Below the pieces are notes generated by a model. The model was not told where the DNA came from, made no database searches, and worked only from the letters and a program-made list of their open reading frames with translations. The position numbers and the translations under genes were made by a program. Positions 1 to 16,612 of a DNA stretch of 64,000 bases are shown here, piece by piece. The stretch spans positions 310,001-374,000 of the forward strand of contig JAXLYE010000008.1 of the NCBI GenBank assembly GCA_046351595.1, in the 5' to 3' direction. Source of the DNA: JAXLYE01 sp046351595 (lineage in GTDB: Bacteria > Myxococcota_A > Polyangia > Palsa-1104 > JAEUJZ01). Position 1 is the stretch's first letter. Each line of letters begins with the position of its first letter.

Positions 1-754
1 GCCAGCCCAGGCGCAGCTTGAGGTTGTAGATCAGACTCTTGTTCCATCGTCGGGCCTGCGCGGGCTTCACCTTTTGTTCGTTGAGCCGCCTCGCCATCTC
101 TGTGGGCCCGAGCCCTTGAGCTGCCCAGGCTCGGAGCTGCTGGAGGACTGCTTGCTCGTCCGGATCGTCGACAAGAACGCGGAAGCGCGGGTTGTCCGGT
201 GAGGGAACGGCACGCTGGCCGTAGGGAATCTTGCCGAAGTGGTAGCCGCAGCCGCGGATGTGGCGGATGGACTCGCGGGTCCGCTCGCCCGCGGCCTCGC
301 GCTCCATCTGCGCAAACACCATCAGGATCCCGACCAGCGCCCTCCCCAGAGAAGAGTCGAGCCGGATGGACTCTCGAATCGCCACCAGCTCCTTCGTCCC
401 GTCTTTAAAGTAGCGTTCGTACAACTCACAGAAGTGCTTGATCGAGCGGCTGAGCCGATCGAACTTCAGAACGATCAGGACGTCGGCGCCTTGCTCCAGA
501 GTCCGGAGTGCCTCCTGCAACCCCGGCCGCTGATCCTTGGCTCCTGAGATAACGTCCTGACAGATGCGAATCAGCTTGTAGCCATGCGCCGAGCAGTAGT
601 GCTCGATGGCGCCTCGCTGCGCGTCGAGCGACAGCCCGTCGGCAGCCTGCATGTCCGTCGACACGCGCACGTATCCGACCGCGCGCTTCAGCTTGACATT
701 ACTTGAGTAAGGTTCGCGAGCTTCAGAAAGGTGGGGCTTGCGGGTGGCTGGCAC
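1..754 (-). CDS. Serine site-specific recombinase (resolvase/invertase type), 3' end off window
   Basis: The gene reads in from position 754 and is still open at base 1, giving at least 251 residues. The N-terminal resolvase domain shows YVRVST with the candidate nucleophile Ser32, then VLKFDRLSRS, and ILMVFAQMERE at the start of the long helix E. After it comes the recombinase-domain stretch HFGKIPYG and a PTEMARRLNEQ helix-turn-helix-like segment. I chose the GTG at 754 because GGAGG lies about 8 nt upstream; no ATG lies before the conserved YVRVST motif in this frame. The family cuts and rejoins DNA through a covalent phosphoserine. Whether this is a short resolvase or a large integrase depends on sequence outside the window. 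It lies on the same strand as, and directly after, a truncated DUF2330 gene, so it may belong to the element that cut that gene. Confidence 0.85.
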   Translation of the reverse strand, partial: MPATRKPHLSEAREPYSSNVKLKRAVGYVRVSTDMQAADGLSLDAQRGAIEHYCSAHGYKLIRICQDVISGAKDQRPGLQEALRTLEQGADVLIVLKFDRLSRSIKHFCELYERYFKDGTKELVAIRESIRLDSSLGRALVGILMVFAQMEREAAGERTRESIRHIRGCGYHFGKIPYGQRAVPSPDNPRFRVLVDDPDEQAVLQQLRAWAAQGLGPTEMARRLNEQKVKPAQARRWNKSLIYNLKLRLGW

Positions 755-806
755 GACATCTCCCTCCGTAGGTTCGAGTGGGCACGGTGGGAGGTTCTTA
801 ATTCTG

Positions 807-1448
807 TTAAACGTTCTTGATGTCGACCTTGGCGACAAAAAACTTCTGCTGCTCGCGGATGTACGGAGCCAGCGCTTCGGACGCTCCTTTGGGAATCTTG
901 TACTTGTTCAGGTGCAGCCACGTCTCCAGCCCTCCGGAGTCCTTGGCCGACAGGATCAGGATCTGATACTCGCCGACCTCGAACTTCGCCTCGATCTTCA
1001 CGCCGAGATCGCGAGGGCCGCCGCTGCCGCCGGCCCTCGCCATCGGCGCCGGCACCGCCATTCCCGAGGCCATCTCCGCATAGTCCAGCTGCGGCGCGCA
1101 CGGATCCTGCTCCCAGTACTCGACCAGACGCGGCGCCGACAGCTGGTCGATGTGGTGGAAGACCCCGGTGTCCAGCGTCTTGACCTGCTCCTTCTTGAGC
1201 ACCACCGGCACCGGCACTACCATCGCGAAGTCTTCGGGCGGACCCTTGTAGTTGTTCGACATGGTCAGCCAGGTGTGGTTGCCCTTGCGCAAGAGCGCCA
1301 CCTGCGAAGCGTTGTTGGTCAGCGCCGCGTCCGCGCCCGAGACGAAGAAGCCGCAGAAGGCGTGGGCGCTGGTCACGGCTGCGCTGCTCAGCACAAGGGA
1401 CAGCAGCGCCGTCCGGGTGCATCGGTTCAAACAGAGCTGGAACCCCAT
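807..1448 (-). pseudogene. DUF2330 family secreted protein, C-terminally truncated
   Basis: The reading frame gives 213 residues from ATG 1448, which has GGAGG about 6 nt upstream; a longer in-frame start at 1484 lacks such a site. A signal peptide ends at SAHA, followed by the family hallmark FCGFFVSGADA, then NNYKGPPEDFAMVVPVPV and the LVEYWEQDPC motif. DUF2330 proteins are usually well over 300 residues. This one stops at VAKVDIKNV, inside what I recall as the conserved core that continues toward a C-terminal membrane segment. The stop lies 52 bp before a serine recombinase start in a locally A+T-richer stretch, so truncation by insertion or rearrangement is likely. Function of the family is unknown. 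A natural short form cannot be excluded. Confidence 0.6.
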
Positions 1449-1741
1449 CAGGTCCTCCGATCTTGCGGTTGCGAGTGCCCCCATCGTCTCTTATCTGCCC
1501 GCCCGCAGGCCAGCCCCAGTTGTCCGAGCCCGCCCTGTGCTGCGGATCTCATTCCTCTCGTCCCGGATGAACCGACCGCGTGTCGTCCTCACCGTACGCG
1601 AAGGACCTGAACCCGTAAGCTAAGGCGGACCGAGCCTGCGCGCGCCGAGCGTTCCCCATCGATCGCCACAGGAGCCCTTGATCGGCAAGCCGCTGCAGCG
1701 GCCGGGGAACCCTGCTTCGGCGCAGCCTCAGGAGGATCATT
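1449..1741. other. Intergenic stretch between two truncated genes
   Basis: About 290 bp between the DUF2330 start and the first readable kinase codons. I see no complete gene, hairpin or repeat. Any kinase 5' region that once preceded 1742 is absent: no glycine-rich loop or HRD motif can be read on either strand here. The rearrangement joint probably lies close to 1740. Confidence 0.5.
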
Positions 1742-4057
1742 CCGCCGGAGCAGTGCCGCGGCGCCGGCGGCGTCGGGGATCGCAGCGACGTCTACGCGCT
1801 GGGCGTGGTGATGTTCCACATCCTCACCGGCGCGCCGCCGTTCAGCGCCGTCGGCACGGGCGAGCTCATGGCCAAGCACATGAGCGAGCCGCCGCCCAAG
1901 CTGCGCGACCGCGCGCCCGAGGTCGCCGAGGCGCTGGCGAGCCTCGTGGACTCGATGCTGCGCAAGGAGCCGACCGAGCGGCCGTCCATGGCCGAGATCG
2001 AGCTCGAGCTGGCGCGGCAGTCGGGCGTGCCGATCGGCAGCCTGGTGACCGGCGCGCAGCCGATCGCGCTGACCTCGCGCGAGAACCACCGCACCCCGGC
2101 CGAGCCGCTGCTCAGCGTCGATCCGTTCCGCTCGACCATCGGCGGCGCGGTCGCGGCCAGCTCGCAGCCGGCGACGCCGAAGAAGTCGCGGCCGCCGCTG
2201 CGGCTCGTGGCCGCGGGCATCGCGGCGGGCATGCTGGTGCTCGGGGCGGCCGGCGTCTCGGTGTGGCGCAGCGGGGTGCGGACCGCGGACCTCCTGCACC
2301 AGGCGCAGGCCGAGGCGCAGGCGCAGCGCTGGGACGAGGCCGAGGCGCACGTCCAGGAGGCGCTGGCGCAGCGCAGCCTCAGCGACGAGCAGCGCCGCCT
2401 GGGTGAGAAGCTGCGCCTGCAGATCAGCAGCGAGCGCGTCGCGCGCGACGTCCTGGAGTCCATGGAGGGCCTGGAGAAGACCGGCCAGCCCGAGGAGTCG
2501 GCGCGCCTGTACCGCAAGCTGCCGACGGACTCGGTCTACGCCGCCGCCGCCCGGGAGGTCTATGAGCGCGTCGCGGCGCGGCTGCTGGCCGGGCACGGCG
2601 GCGAGCTGGAGGCGGCGCGGCAGGCCGGGCGCTGCGAGGAGTGGCAGCGCGCGCTGCAGCGGCTCGGCGATGCGCTCGGGGATCACCCCGCGATCTCGGC
2701 GCTGCGGCTGCGCAGCTGCCTGGCCAGCCAGCTCAACGCGGCCGAGCAGCGCACGCGCGCCGAGGCGACCGAGCTCCTGCAGCGCTGGCTGGCCGCCCAC
2801 AACCTCGGCCGCGCCACCGAGCTGCCGACGCTCTATGCCGCGCGCGCGCTCGGGGTGCGGCGGCAGGGCGACCGCCTGACCGCGTCCGAGCGCGAGCGCT
2901 GGCTGGCCGAGCGCACCGAGCGCCTGCGCAGCCCGACGTCGCTGGCGCTGACCGGCGAGGCGCGCGTGCTCGCCATCGCGCCGGCGGCGCTGCTGTCGTT
3001 CCCGTACGCCTGGGAGTCGAGCGCGCACAAGGAGGCGGGCCGCGCCGAGCTGCTGCTCTTGCGCGAGCCGAGCGGCCTGCGCATCGCGCGCGAGGAGCTG
3101 GTGCTGACGCAGTCGCACACCGAGGCGCCGTCGCCGCCGCTGCCGCCGGAGCAGCTCGGGTTTTTGGGCGGCATGGACCTGCTCCTGCCGATCCCGGTCG
3201 ATGAGGCCTGGTCCGTCGGCACGCCGCACCTGGAGCCGGGCACGGATCCGCTGCGCATCAGCCGCGACGTGGACCCCGCGAAGCTGCCGCAGGAGGCCCT
3301 CGGCTGGCGCGGGCGCAGCGTCGAGCTGTGGGACCTGAGCGGCCGCCGCTGCGAGGCCCGCGTCGTCGCCTTCAAGGTCATCAGCCGGCTGCGGCCCAAC
3401 CCGGTCCTCCTGCAGCACTGGCAGTCGAGCGCGGGCGAGGCCGCGGCGACCGAGGCGTGGCGGCTCTCGACGGCGGGGCGCTCGCTCGGCGCCGTGCTCG
3501 AGGGCGATCCGGTGGCCTGCGCCGGCGCGCTGTGGGCCCGCGCTCCCGGCGTGCCGCGCGCGGGCGAAGCGCCGCTCGAGCCCAAGATGGGCACGGTGCG
3601 CGAGGCGCCGCCGCCGCTGCGGGCGCTGGCGCTGCGCGAGCTCACGAAGCTGCCGCTGCACGCCCAGCTGCAGAAGCTGGTGCCGCGCCGGCCCGGGGTG
3701 CGCAGCTTTGCCGACAGCAAGGACACGTCGCTGCAGATCCTGACGCTGCAGCTCGGGGCGACGCAGCTGCTGTCGCTGTCGGTGAAGATCGGCAGCGGCT
3801 GCGCCAGCGTCGCCAACCAGTTCTGGCTGCTGTGGCAGCGGGCCCCGGACGGCCGCGGCTACAAGCTGGTGACGCCGCCGCGCGGCCTGCCCGGGGGCGT
3901 GCCGCGCGCGGTGGTCGATCTCGACGGCAGCGGCGAGCCCGAGGTGCTGTTCACGCCGGGCGGCCTGGGCGAGCTGTTCGGCGTCCTGCGCGCGCGCAAC
4001 GGCGTCTACAGCGACCTCACGGTCGACCGCGTGCTAACCCTTGACAGCGGCTGCTGA
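1742..4057 (+). pseudogene. Hanks-type Ser/Thr kinase with transmembrane segment, 5'-truncated
   Basis: Reading in frame from 1742 gives PPEQCRG followed by GDRSDVYALGVVMF, kinase subdomains VIII and IX, then the C-lobe ending LRKEPTERPSMAEIE. Everything before the APE-type motif (glycine loop, catalytic Lys, HRD, DFG) is missing. The first possible start codons (GTG 1805, ATG 1811) lie inside subdomain IX, so no active kinase can be made. Downstream, one membrane segment is visible (LVAAGIAAGMLVLGAAGV), then about 580 residues rich in helical repeats and a C-terminal part containing the aspartate/glycine turn DLDGSGEPEVLF. The intact family phosphorylates proteins in signalling. The stop at 4055-4057 lies 21 bp before the next gene. 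The long open frame is well kept, so truncation may be recent. Confidence 0.7.
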
Positions 4058-4078
4058 TTCCGCCGAAAAGAACGCCGC

Positions 4079-5104
4079 ATGCAGGACAGCGAGCCGTCGC
4101 AGCTCCCGATCATCGACGTCGCGCCGCTCGTCAGCGGCAGCGGCGATCGCGCCGCCACCGCCGCCGCGCTGGGCCACGCCTGCCGCGAGTACGGGTTCTT
4201 CTACGTCACCGGCCACGGCGTCAGCGAGCGCCTGCAGGAGCAGCTGGAGGCGGACTGCCGCCGCTTCTTCGCCCAGGATCTCGCCAGCAAGCTGCGCATC
4301 CACATGTCGCGCGGCGGGCGCGCCTGGCGCGGCTACTTCCCCGTCGGCGAAGAGCTGACCTCCGGCCTCCCGGATCAGAAAGAGGGCCTCTACTTCGGCA
4401 GCGAGCTCCCGGACACCGATCCGCGCGTCCTCATGGGCACGCCGCTGCACGGCCGCAACCTCTTCCCCGACGATCCGCCCGGGCTGCGCGAGTCCGTGCT
4501 CGCATACATGGCCGAGATGACCCGCCTCGGTCACAGCCTGCTCGCCGGCATCGCGCTGTCGCTGGAGCTTGAGGCGGACTACTTCGCAACCCGCTTCGGC
4601 GCCGAGCCGCTGACGCTGTTCCGGGTGTTCAGCTATCCGCCAGAGCCCCAGGCCGAGTCCCAGGCGCCCGCGGTCCCGCGCTGGGGCGTCGGCGAGCACA
4701 CGGACTACGGCGTCCTCACCATCTTGCGCCAGGACGACAGCGGCGGCCTCGAAGTGAAGTCACGCGCCCGCTGGATCGAGGCGCCGCCCATCCCCGGCAC
4801 GTTCGTCTGCAACCTCGGCGACATGCTCGATCGCATGACCTTCGGCCGGTACCGCAGCACCCCGCACCGCGTGCGCAACCGCTCGCGCCGGCACCGCCTG
4901 TCCTTCCCGTTCTTCTTCGATCCGGCCTGGGACGCCGAGGTGCGGCCGATCGAGCTGCCCGCGTCGACCCCGCCGCCCCCTGACGACCAGGCCGAGCGCT
5001 GGGACCGCACGAGCGTGCACACCTTCCGCGGCACCTACGGCGAGTACCTCTTGCGCAAGGTCGGCAAGGTCTTCCCCGAGCTGCAGAAGAGCGTCATCCC
5101 CTGA
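4079..5104 (+). CDS. 2-oxoglutarate/Fe(II)-dependent dioxygenase, isopenicillin N synthase-like
   Basis: 341 residues. The N-terminal DIOX_N part (LPIIDVAPL through EYGFFYVTGHGV) is followed by the 2OG-Fe(II) oxygenase jelly roll. The metal triad is visible as His207 and Asp209 in GEHTDYG and His263 in STPHRV. Arg273 and Ser275 in RLSFPFFF form the RxS pair that binds the 2-oxoglutarate carboxylate. Length and motif order fit the superfamily that includes isopenicillin N synthase, ethylene-forming enzymes and plant-type hormone oxygenases; the substrate cannot be told from sequence. It begins 21 bp after the kinase remnant and ends 3 bp before the convergent permease gene, so there is no room for a separate terminator between them. 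Confidence 0.85.
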   Translation: MQDSEPSQLPIIDVAPLVSGSGDRAATAAALGHACREYGFFYVTGHGVSERLQEQLEADCRRFFAQDLASKLRIHMSRGGRAWRGYFPVGEELTSGLPDQKEGLYFGSELPDTDPRVLMGTPLHGRNLFPDDPPGLRESVLAYMAEMTRLGHSLLAGIALSLELEADYFATRFGAEPLTLFRVFSYPPEPQAESQAPAVPRWGVGEHTDYGVLTILRQDDSGGLEVKSRARWIEAPPIPGTFVCNLGDMLDRMTFGRYRSTPHRVRNRSRRHRLSFPFFFDPAWDAEVRPIELPASTPPPPDDQAERWDRTSVHTFRGTYGEYLLRKVGKVFPELQKSVIP

Positions 5105-5107
5105 CCG

Positions 5108-5647
5108 CTATCGTCTTCGCCGCCGTCGCCGCGGCGGCTTGGCGCCGGGCATCGACGGGTCGCGCACCGAGAGCTGCACCGACGCCACCGGGGTGACCTC
5201 GCCCGAGACCGCGCAGAGCTCGCGGTCGTCGAGGTCCGGGACGTCGGTGTCCAGGCCGCCCTTGCGCAGCCGCTGCCGCGCGTCGCGGGCGAGCTGCGCG
5301 TAGCGCTGCCGGATGCGCGTGAGCTCGATGTCGTCGAGCTCCTCGAGATCGAGCAGCGCGTTGTGCGCGCCCTTTACCGCGCGGATCAGCTCATCGAGCT
5401 TGATCTGCAGCGCCTCGGTGTCGCGGTTCTGGGTGTTCTGGATCAGAAACACCATCAGGAACGTGATGATGGTTGTTCCCGTATTGATAACAAGCTGCCA
5501 GGTGTCGCTGAAGCGGAACAGCGGCCCGGTCAGGGCCCAGATCACGATGATCCCGAGCGCGGCGATGAAGGTCCAGGGGTGACCGGACTTGCGCGCGATG
5601 GCGCCGGCAAAGCGGGTGAACCAGCTCCGCGTAAGGTTCCTTGCCAT
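5108..5647 (-). CDS. Low-affinity iron permease family membrane protein
   Basis: 179 residues. The N-terminal part (FAGAIARKSGHPWTFIAAL) and two membrane segments, about residues 26-45 and 50-70 (IITFLMVFLIQNTQNRDTEA), are typical of the low-affinity iron permease family. The QNTQNRD motif is followed by a helical cytoplasmic part with LDELIRAVKGAHNALLDLE. The C-terminus ends in a run of arginines. Family assignment is by pattern; transport of ferrous iron is known for fungal relatives and not shown for bacterial short forms. It is the last gene of a reverse-strand series with UbiB, a response regulator and a sensor kinase, 27 bp after the UbiB stop. Confidence 0.8.
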   Translation of the reverse strand: MARNLTRSWFTRFAGAIARKSGHPWTFIAALGIIVIWALTGPLFRFSDTWQLVINTGTTIITFLMVFLIQNTQNRDTEALQIKLDELIRAVKGAHNALLDLEELDDIELTRIRQRYAQLARDARQRLRKGGLDTDVPDLDDRELCAVSGEVTPVASVQLSVRDPSMPGAKPPRRRRRRR

Positions 5648-5674
5648 GGGTCGGCCTCTCGATGCGCGCGGCGC

Positions 5675-7430
5675 TCAGAGGCGGCGGCGCGGCCCGCGGT
5701 GGATCAGCATGCTGCCGAGCAGGCAGAAGCCGAAGAAGAGCGTCGCGTACAGCGCCCACTCGGCGCGCTCGTACTGCTCGCGGCCATCGAGCACCAGCCA
5801 CGCCGAGAAGGACGTGATGCCGCACGCGGCGTAGATCAGCTGCCGGCCGGCAACATAGACCAGGCGCGCGCCGTCCTCGAGGCCGCGGAAGCGGACCTCG
5901 AGCTGCCCGCGCTGCGTGCGGGCGATGAACTTGCGCAGCTCGCCCGGCAGCTGCGCCGCCTGCGTCACGACGTCGCGCGTGGTTTCGACCAGGAACTTCG
6001 ACCAGTCGCGGTCCTGGCCGAGAACCATCTCTTCCACGTACGGCCGGATGACCGTCATCGGGTTCATCTCGGGCGCAAGCTCGGTGCACAGACCCAGCAA
6101 GAGGAGCAGCGTGCGCTCCAGGAGGATCCACTCCTTGGGCACGTGGAAGTGCTCCATCAGATCGCGCAGCGAGACGTCGAGCTTGCGCAGATCCGCCAGG
6201 TCCTCCAGCGCCCGCTCGGGCGACAGCCGCAGCTCGCTCAGCGAGAAGGACTCGAGCTTGACCTCGGCCTGGAACTTGTCGTGGAAGAAGTCGACGACGC
6301 GCTCGAAGATGATCGGGTCGGCGCCGCGCGCGATGAAGCCCATGTCCTTCATCGCCAGCACCAGCCGCGGCGTGTCGCGGGTCAGCGCGGCCTGCAGCAC
6401 CTCGACGATGCCGCGGCGCATGGGGCGCGACAGCTCGGCCACCGCGCCGAAGTCGAGGAACACCACGCGCGCGCCGTTCAGGCCCGGGAAGCCCTCGCGG
6501 CCGACCGGATCGACGGTCGCGGAGATCTCGGGATCCGCGCCGCGCGCGATGACCAACAGGTTCCCCGGGTGCGGATCCGCGTGGTAGACGCCGTCGCGGA
6601 AGATCTGGCGGCAGTAGGCGTCGACGATGATGCGGGCCAGCGCCGTCGGCTCGACGCCGAGCTCGCGCAGCGCCGCCAGGTTGTTGACCTTTCGGCCGTG
6701 CACCCAGCCCGTGGTCAGGATGCGCGGCGTCGACAGCTCGCCGTAAAGGCGCGGACACGCGACGGGCAGCGCCGGGCGCGCGCGGCTGAAGTTCTCGGCG
6801 ATGCGCACGAGGTTCTTGGCCTCGAGCGAGAAGTCGAGCTCCTGCAGGATCATCAGGCGGATCTCGGCGAACACCGCGTCCAGCCCGTGCGCCGGTGCGA
6901 TCCAGTGCAGCACCTGGAAGATGCGCTCGAGCGCGCGCAGATCGATGCGGACGATCTCCTCGATGTCCGGGTACTGGACCTTGACCGCGACCTCCTCGCC
7001 CGCGCGCGTGCGCGCCCGGTGCACCTGGCCGATCGAGGCCGAGGCCACGGGCTCCTCGGAGAACTCGGTGAAGACGTCGCGCGGGCCGCGGCCTTTGAAC
7101 TCCTCGCGGAAGCGGCGCTCGATGTCGGCGTAGGGGCGCGGCGGCACACGATCCTGCAGCGTCGTCAGCTGCGCGCGGAACTCCTCGGGCAGCACGTTGG
7201 TCATGATGCTGATCAGCTGCCCTACTTTGATGAACAGGCCGCCCAGGCGCTCGATGGCGGCGTGGATGCGGCGGGCGTTGCGGGCGTGTGCGGCGCGCAA
7301 GAGCAGCGCCGCCTGCGCGCTCGAGGCCAGGCGCAGCCGCACGCGCAGCACGTAGTAGCTGAAGATCACCGCGAGCGTGACGCGGTAGGCCAGGAGCAGC
7401 CGCCGCAGACCGCGCGGAGGGGCGCTGTAC

Positions 7431-7438
<8 letters not shown>
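5675..7438 (-). CDS. ABC1/UbiB (AarF) family atypical kinase
   Basis: 587 residues from ATG 7438; a longer frame exists, but this start overlaps the upstream stop as ATGACTAG, which suggests translational coupling. Hallmarks in order are the KxGQ motif in GGLFIKVGQ, the VKVQYP lysine strand, HADPHPGNLL in the catalytic region and VFLDFGAVAEL as the metal-binding DFG equivalent. Two hydrophobic segments lie near the C-terminus (SFSAWLVLD and LYATLFFGFCLLGSMLIH), as in UbiB proteins that sit at the membrane. Relatives bind ATP and support ubiquinone biosynthesis or lipid homeostasis by an ATPase activity. No other ubiquinone gene is near, so a role coupled to the adjoining two-component pair is only inferred from the operon. 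Confidence 0.9.
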
Positions 7439-8999
<1,561 letters not shown>

Positions 9000-9078
9000 G
9001 GCGGCTCCGTCGCAAAATCGCGATCTTCTGGGTAGGTCTCATCGGCACGGGGTGCTGCGTGGGCATGCTCCACGCTCC

Positions 9079-10923
9079 TCAGGTAGGCTCACTTACCATG
9101 GACCGGGCCGCGCCGTCCGCGCTGCTTTCGGTCGGCCTGTGCGGCGGCGCGGGCTCGGTGCGCAGCGGCAGCTCGTCGGGCTCGGGCGCCGGCAGGAACA
9201 CCCGGAACACGGTGCCGCGCGGGCGCTGCCGCTCGATCTCGATCCAGCCGTCGTGGTCCTTGATGATGCCGGTCGAGACCGAGAGGCCCAGGCCGCTGCC
9301 GCCGGGCCCCTCGTCGCTGCGGCCCTCGACGCTCTTGGTCGAGTAGAACGGCTCGAAGATGCGGTCCAGGTGCTCCTCGGCGATGCCGATGCCGGTGTCG
9401 GCGATGGCGAGCATGACGTAGCCGCCGGCCGGCGCGCGGTCGAGGCCGGGCTTCTTGCGCACCAGCCCCTCGATCGACAGATCGAGCTGGCCGCCCTCGG
9501 GCATGGCCTGGATGGCATTGATGCACAGGTTGAGCAGCACCTGCTGCAGCTGATCCGCATCGCCCATCACCACCGGCTGCTGCGGCGGCCGGGTGCCGGC
9601 GTCGCCGTCGGGCTCGGCCGCGGCGCCCTCGGGACGGCCGCGCTCGAGCGTCGCGAAGGGGTGCAGGGTCGCGAGCACGTGCCGCGTCTGCAGCTGGTGC
9701 TCCAGAAAGTCCAGCGTCGAGGCGCAGACGCGGCGCAGGTCGACCGGGCTGCGTGCCGGCGCCTTGCGGCGCGCGTAGTCCAAGAGCTGCTGGATGATCT
9801 TGGTGATGCGCTCGGCCTGCGTGGCAATGATCTCGGCGTTCTTCTCGACGGCGCTCGGGTCGTCGGCGCGGCGGGCCATGACGCGGGCGCGGCCGCCGAT
9901 GACGTTGAGCGGGGTGCCGACCTCGTGGGCGATGCCGGCGGCGAGCTGGCCGATGGTGGCGAGCTTGTCGGAGTGGCGCAGGCGCGCCTCGAGCTGCAGC
10001 TTGGCGTCGACGCCGGCGAGGATCTGCTCGCGCGCCGCGCGCAGCGACCGGGTCATCTCGTTGAAGCGGTCGGCGAGGTTGCCGACCTCGTCGGCGCGCT
10101 CGCGCAGGATGGCGCCGGTGTAGTCGCCGCGGCTGACCTCGTCGATGCCGCCGACCAGGCGCAAGAGCGGCCCCGAGAACTCCTGCCGCACCGTCAGCCC
10201 GACCAGCAGCGCCAGGAGCAGCGCCAGCCCGCCGAGCGTCAGCACCACGTCGCGCGTGGCGCGGCTCATCGCCACCTCGAGGTCGCGGTGATCGCGGATG
10301 AGATCGACGACGGCGACGGTGCGGTGCTGGCTGCCGCGGATCGGGAACATGTACGCGAACACCGGGTGCCCGTCGAGCTCGATGTGCTCGCCGTAGGGCT
10401 GGCCGGTGATCTCGATGCGGCGCAGGCGCGCCTCGCGCGTCGGGTCGGACGGCGGCTGCGGGTAGGTCTTCTCGTCGGCGGAGGCGGCGGCGGGCGTGAC
10501 CGGGCCGGGCGCGGCGCTCGCCGGCGGGCCGATGAGCGGGCCGGCGGGCAGACCCGTCTCGGCCCCGCGCCCCGCGGCCGCCTGCGTGTGCCCCGGACCC
10601 GGACCCGGCCCCGGACCCGGCCCCGGGACGACCCGCCCGAACGCCGCGCTGTCGTCGGGGTGCAGGAGGTCCTGGTAGACGACCTCGATCGAGCGCTCGG
10701 CCCCCTGCATGCGCTGGATCAGGTCGCGCACGTCCTCGTACAGGCCGTCCTGGATCGCGGCCTCCAGCGAGACGCGCAGCGCCGACCCGAACAGGCGCGT
10801 CTGCCGCTCCAGATCCGCGGTCAGCTCGACCCGGCGGCTGCGCAGGCTGATCACACCGTAGAGCCCGAGCGCCGTCGTCACGAGCAGCACCGTCAGCAGG
10901 GTAACGCGCGTCGCGATGCTCAC
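9079..10923 (-). CDS. Membrane sensor histidine kinase, partner of the adjacent sigma54 regulator
   Basis: 614 residues from GTG 10923. Order: N-terminal membrane segment (about 8-27), a roughly 210-residue extracytoplasmic sensor part, second membrane segment (VVLTLGGLALLLALLVGLTV), HAMP, HisKA with the phosphorylated His in GIAHEVGTPLNVIGG, and HATPase_c with N-box NLCINAIQAM, DTGIGIAEEHL and GGSGLGLSVSTGII. The sensor part contains a Gly-Pro run encoded by a short repeat at 10591-10627 and a Pro/Ala-rich linker, both probably unstructured. The ligand is unknown. It directly precedes the response regulator, so the two form a cognate pair in the NtrB/NtrC manner. Upstream lies a 21-bp tandem array that could contain its control region. 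Confidence 0.93.
   Translation of the reverse strand: MSIATRVTLLTVLLVTTALGLYGVISLRSRRVELTADLERQTRLFGSALRVSLEAAIQDGLYEDVRDLIQRMQGAERSIEVVYQDLLHPDDSAAFGRVVPGPGPGPGPGPGHTQAAAGRGAETGLPAGPLIGPPASAAPGPVTPAAASADEKTYPQPPSDPTREARLRRIEITGQPYGEHIELDGHPVFAYMFPIRGSQHRTVAVVDLIRDHRDLEVAMSRATRDVVLTLGGLALLLALLVGLTVRQEFSGPLLRLVGGIDEVSRGDYTGAILRERADEVGNLADRFNEMTRSLRAAREQILAGVDAKLQLEARLRHSDKLATIGQLAAGIAHEVGTPLNVIGGRARVMARRADDPSAVEKNAEIIATQAERITKIIQQLLDYARRKAPARSPVDLRRVCASTLDFLEHQLQTRHVLATLHPFATLERGRPEGAAAEPDGDAGTRPPQQPVVMGDADQLQQVLLNLCINAIQAMPEGGQLDLSIEGLVRKKPGLDRAPAGGYVMLAIADTGIGIAEEHLDRIFEPFYSTKSVEGRSDEGPGGSGLGLSVSTGIIKDHDGWIEIERQRPRGTVFRVFLPAPEPDELPLRTEPAPPHRPTESSADGAARSMVSEPT
10591..10627. repeat. Short Gly-Pro coding repeat in the sensor kinase gene
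   Basis: Six-base steps of CCCGGA/CCCGGC encode a run of alternating Gly and Pro in the extracytoplasmic part of the histidine kinase on the reverse strand. Such runs vary in length by slippage and usually form a flexible linker. Confidence 0.75.
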
Positions 10924-11009
10924 CGCCCGTCAGCCTACCACCACCCCCGACGTCTTTGCACCGCCCGCCGCCACTTCCCCCCGCCGCCCAGGCCCCCAAA
11001 CCCGCCCCG

Positions 11010-11363
11010 CAGCCACTCAGGACTGCCTTGCAGGCACTCGATCTCGCCTTGCAGCCACTCGATCCCGCCTTGCAGGCACTCGATCCCCCCTTGCAGGCAC
11101 TCGATCCCGCCTTGCAGGCACACGCTCCCGCCTTGCAGGCACTCCGAGCCGGCTCTCAGGCACTCCGAGCCGGCTCTCAGGCACTCCGAGCCGGCTCTCA
11201 GGCACTCCGAGCCGGCTCTCAGGCACTCCGAGCCGGCTCTCAGCTACTCCGAGCCGGCTCTCAGGCACTCCGAGCCGGCTCTCAGGCACTTGCTAGGGCC
11301 GCTCAGGCACTTTGCGGCGCTTCTCAGGCAGCTCGAGCCGCCGCTCAGGCAGGCGGACCGGGA

Positions 11364-11366
<3 letters not shown>
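11010..11366. repeat. 21-bp tandem repeat array, 16-17 units, with palindromic core
   Basis: Units start at 11010 and every 21 bp thereafter. Units 2-6 are variants of CAGGCACTCGATCCCGCCTTG with small changes. Units 7-13 (11136-11282) are CAGGCACTCCGAGCCGGCTCT, nearly identical to each other. Units 14-17 are degenerate and the last touches the nuoI stop. Each middle unit contains the perfect 10-bp palindrome GAGCCGGCTC, so seven copies lie two helical turns apart on the same DNA face. The array fills the gap between the nuoI 3' end and the sensor-kinase start. Peptides read through it are simple repeats in every open frame, which argues against coding use. Confidence 0.95.
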
Positions 11367-12062
<696 letters not shown>

Positions 12063-12063
12063 G

Positions 12064-13194
<1,131 letters not shown>

Positions 13195-13212
13195 GTTCTA
13201 CCTGGCTTCTGG

Positions 13213-15126
<1,914 letters not shown>

Positions 15127-15156
15127 CTTCGTATATGCCTTGGCGAAGCCGGGCGG

Positions 15157-16509
<1,353 letters not shown>

Positions 16510-16612
16510 CGGTTTCGCTCCACGCCGCTCGAAAGACGAAGCGGCGGATCTACTTCAACAGGTCCTCAAAAGGAGTCCGGGTTCGCTCGGCCCGATTGAT
16601 TCGGGGCCGCGC

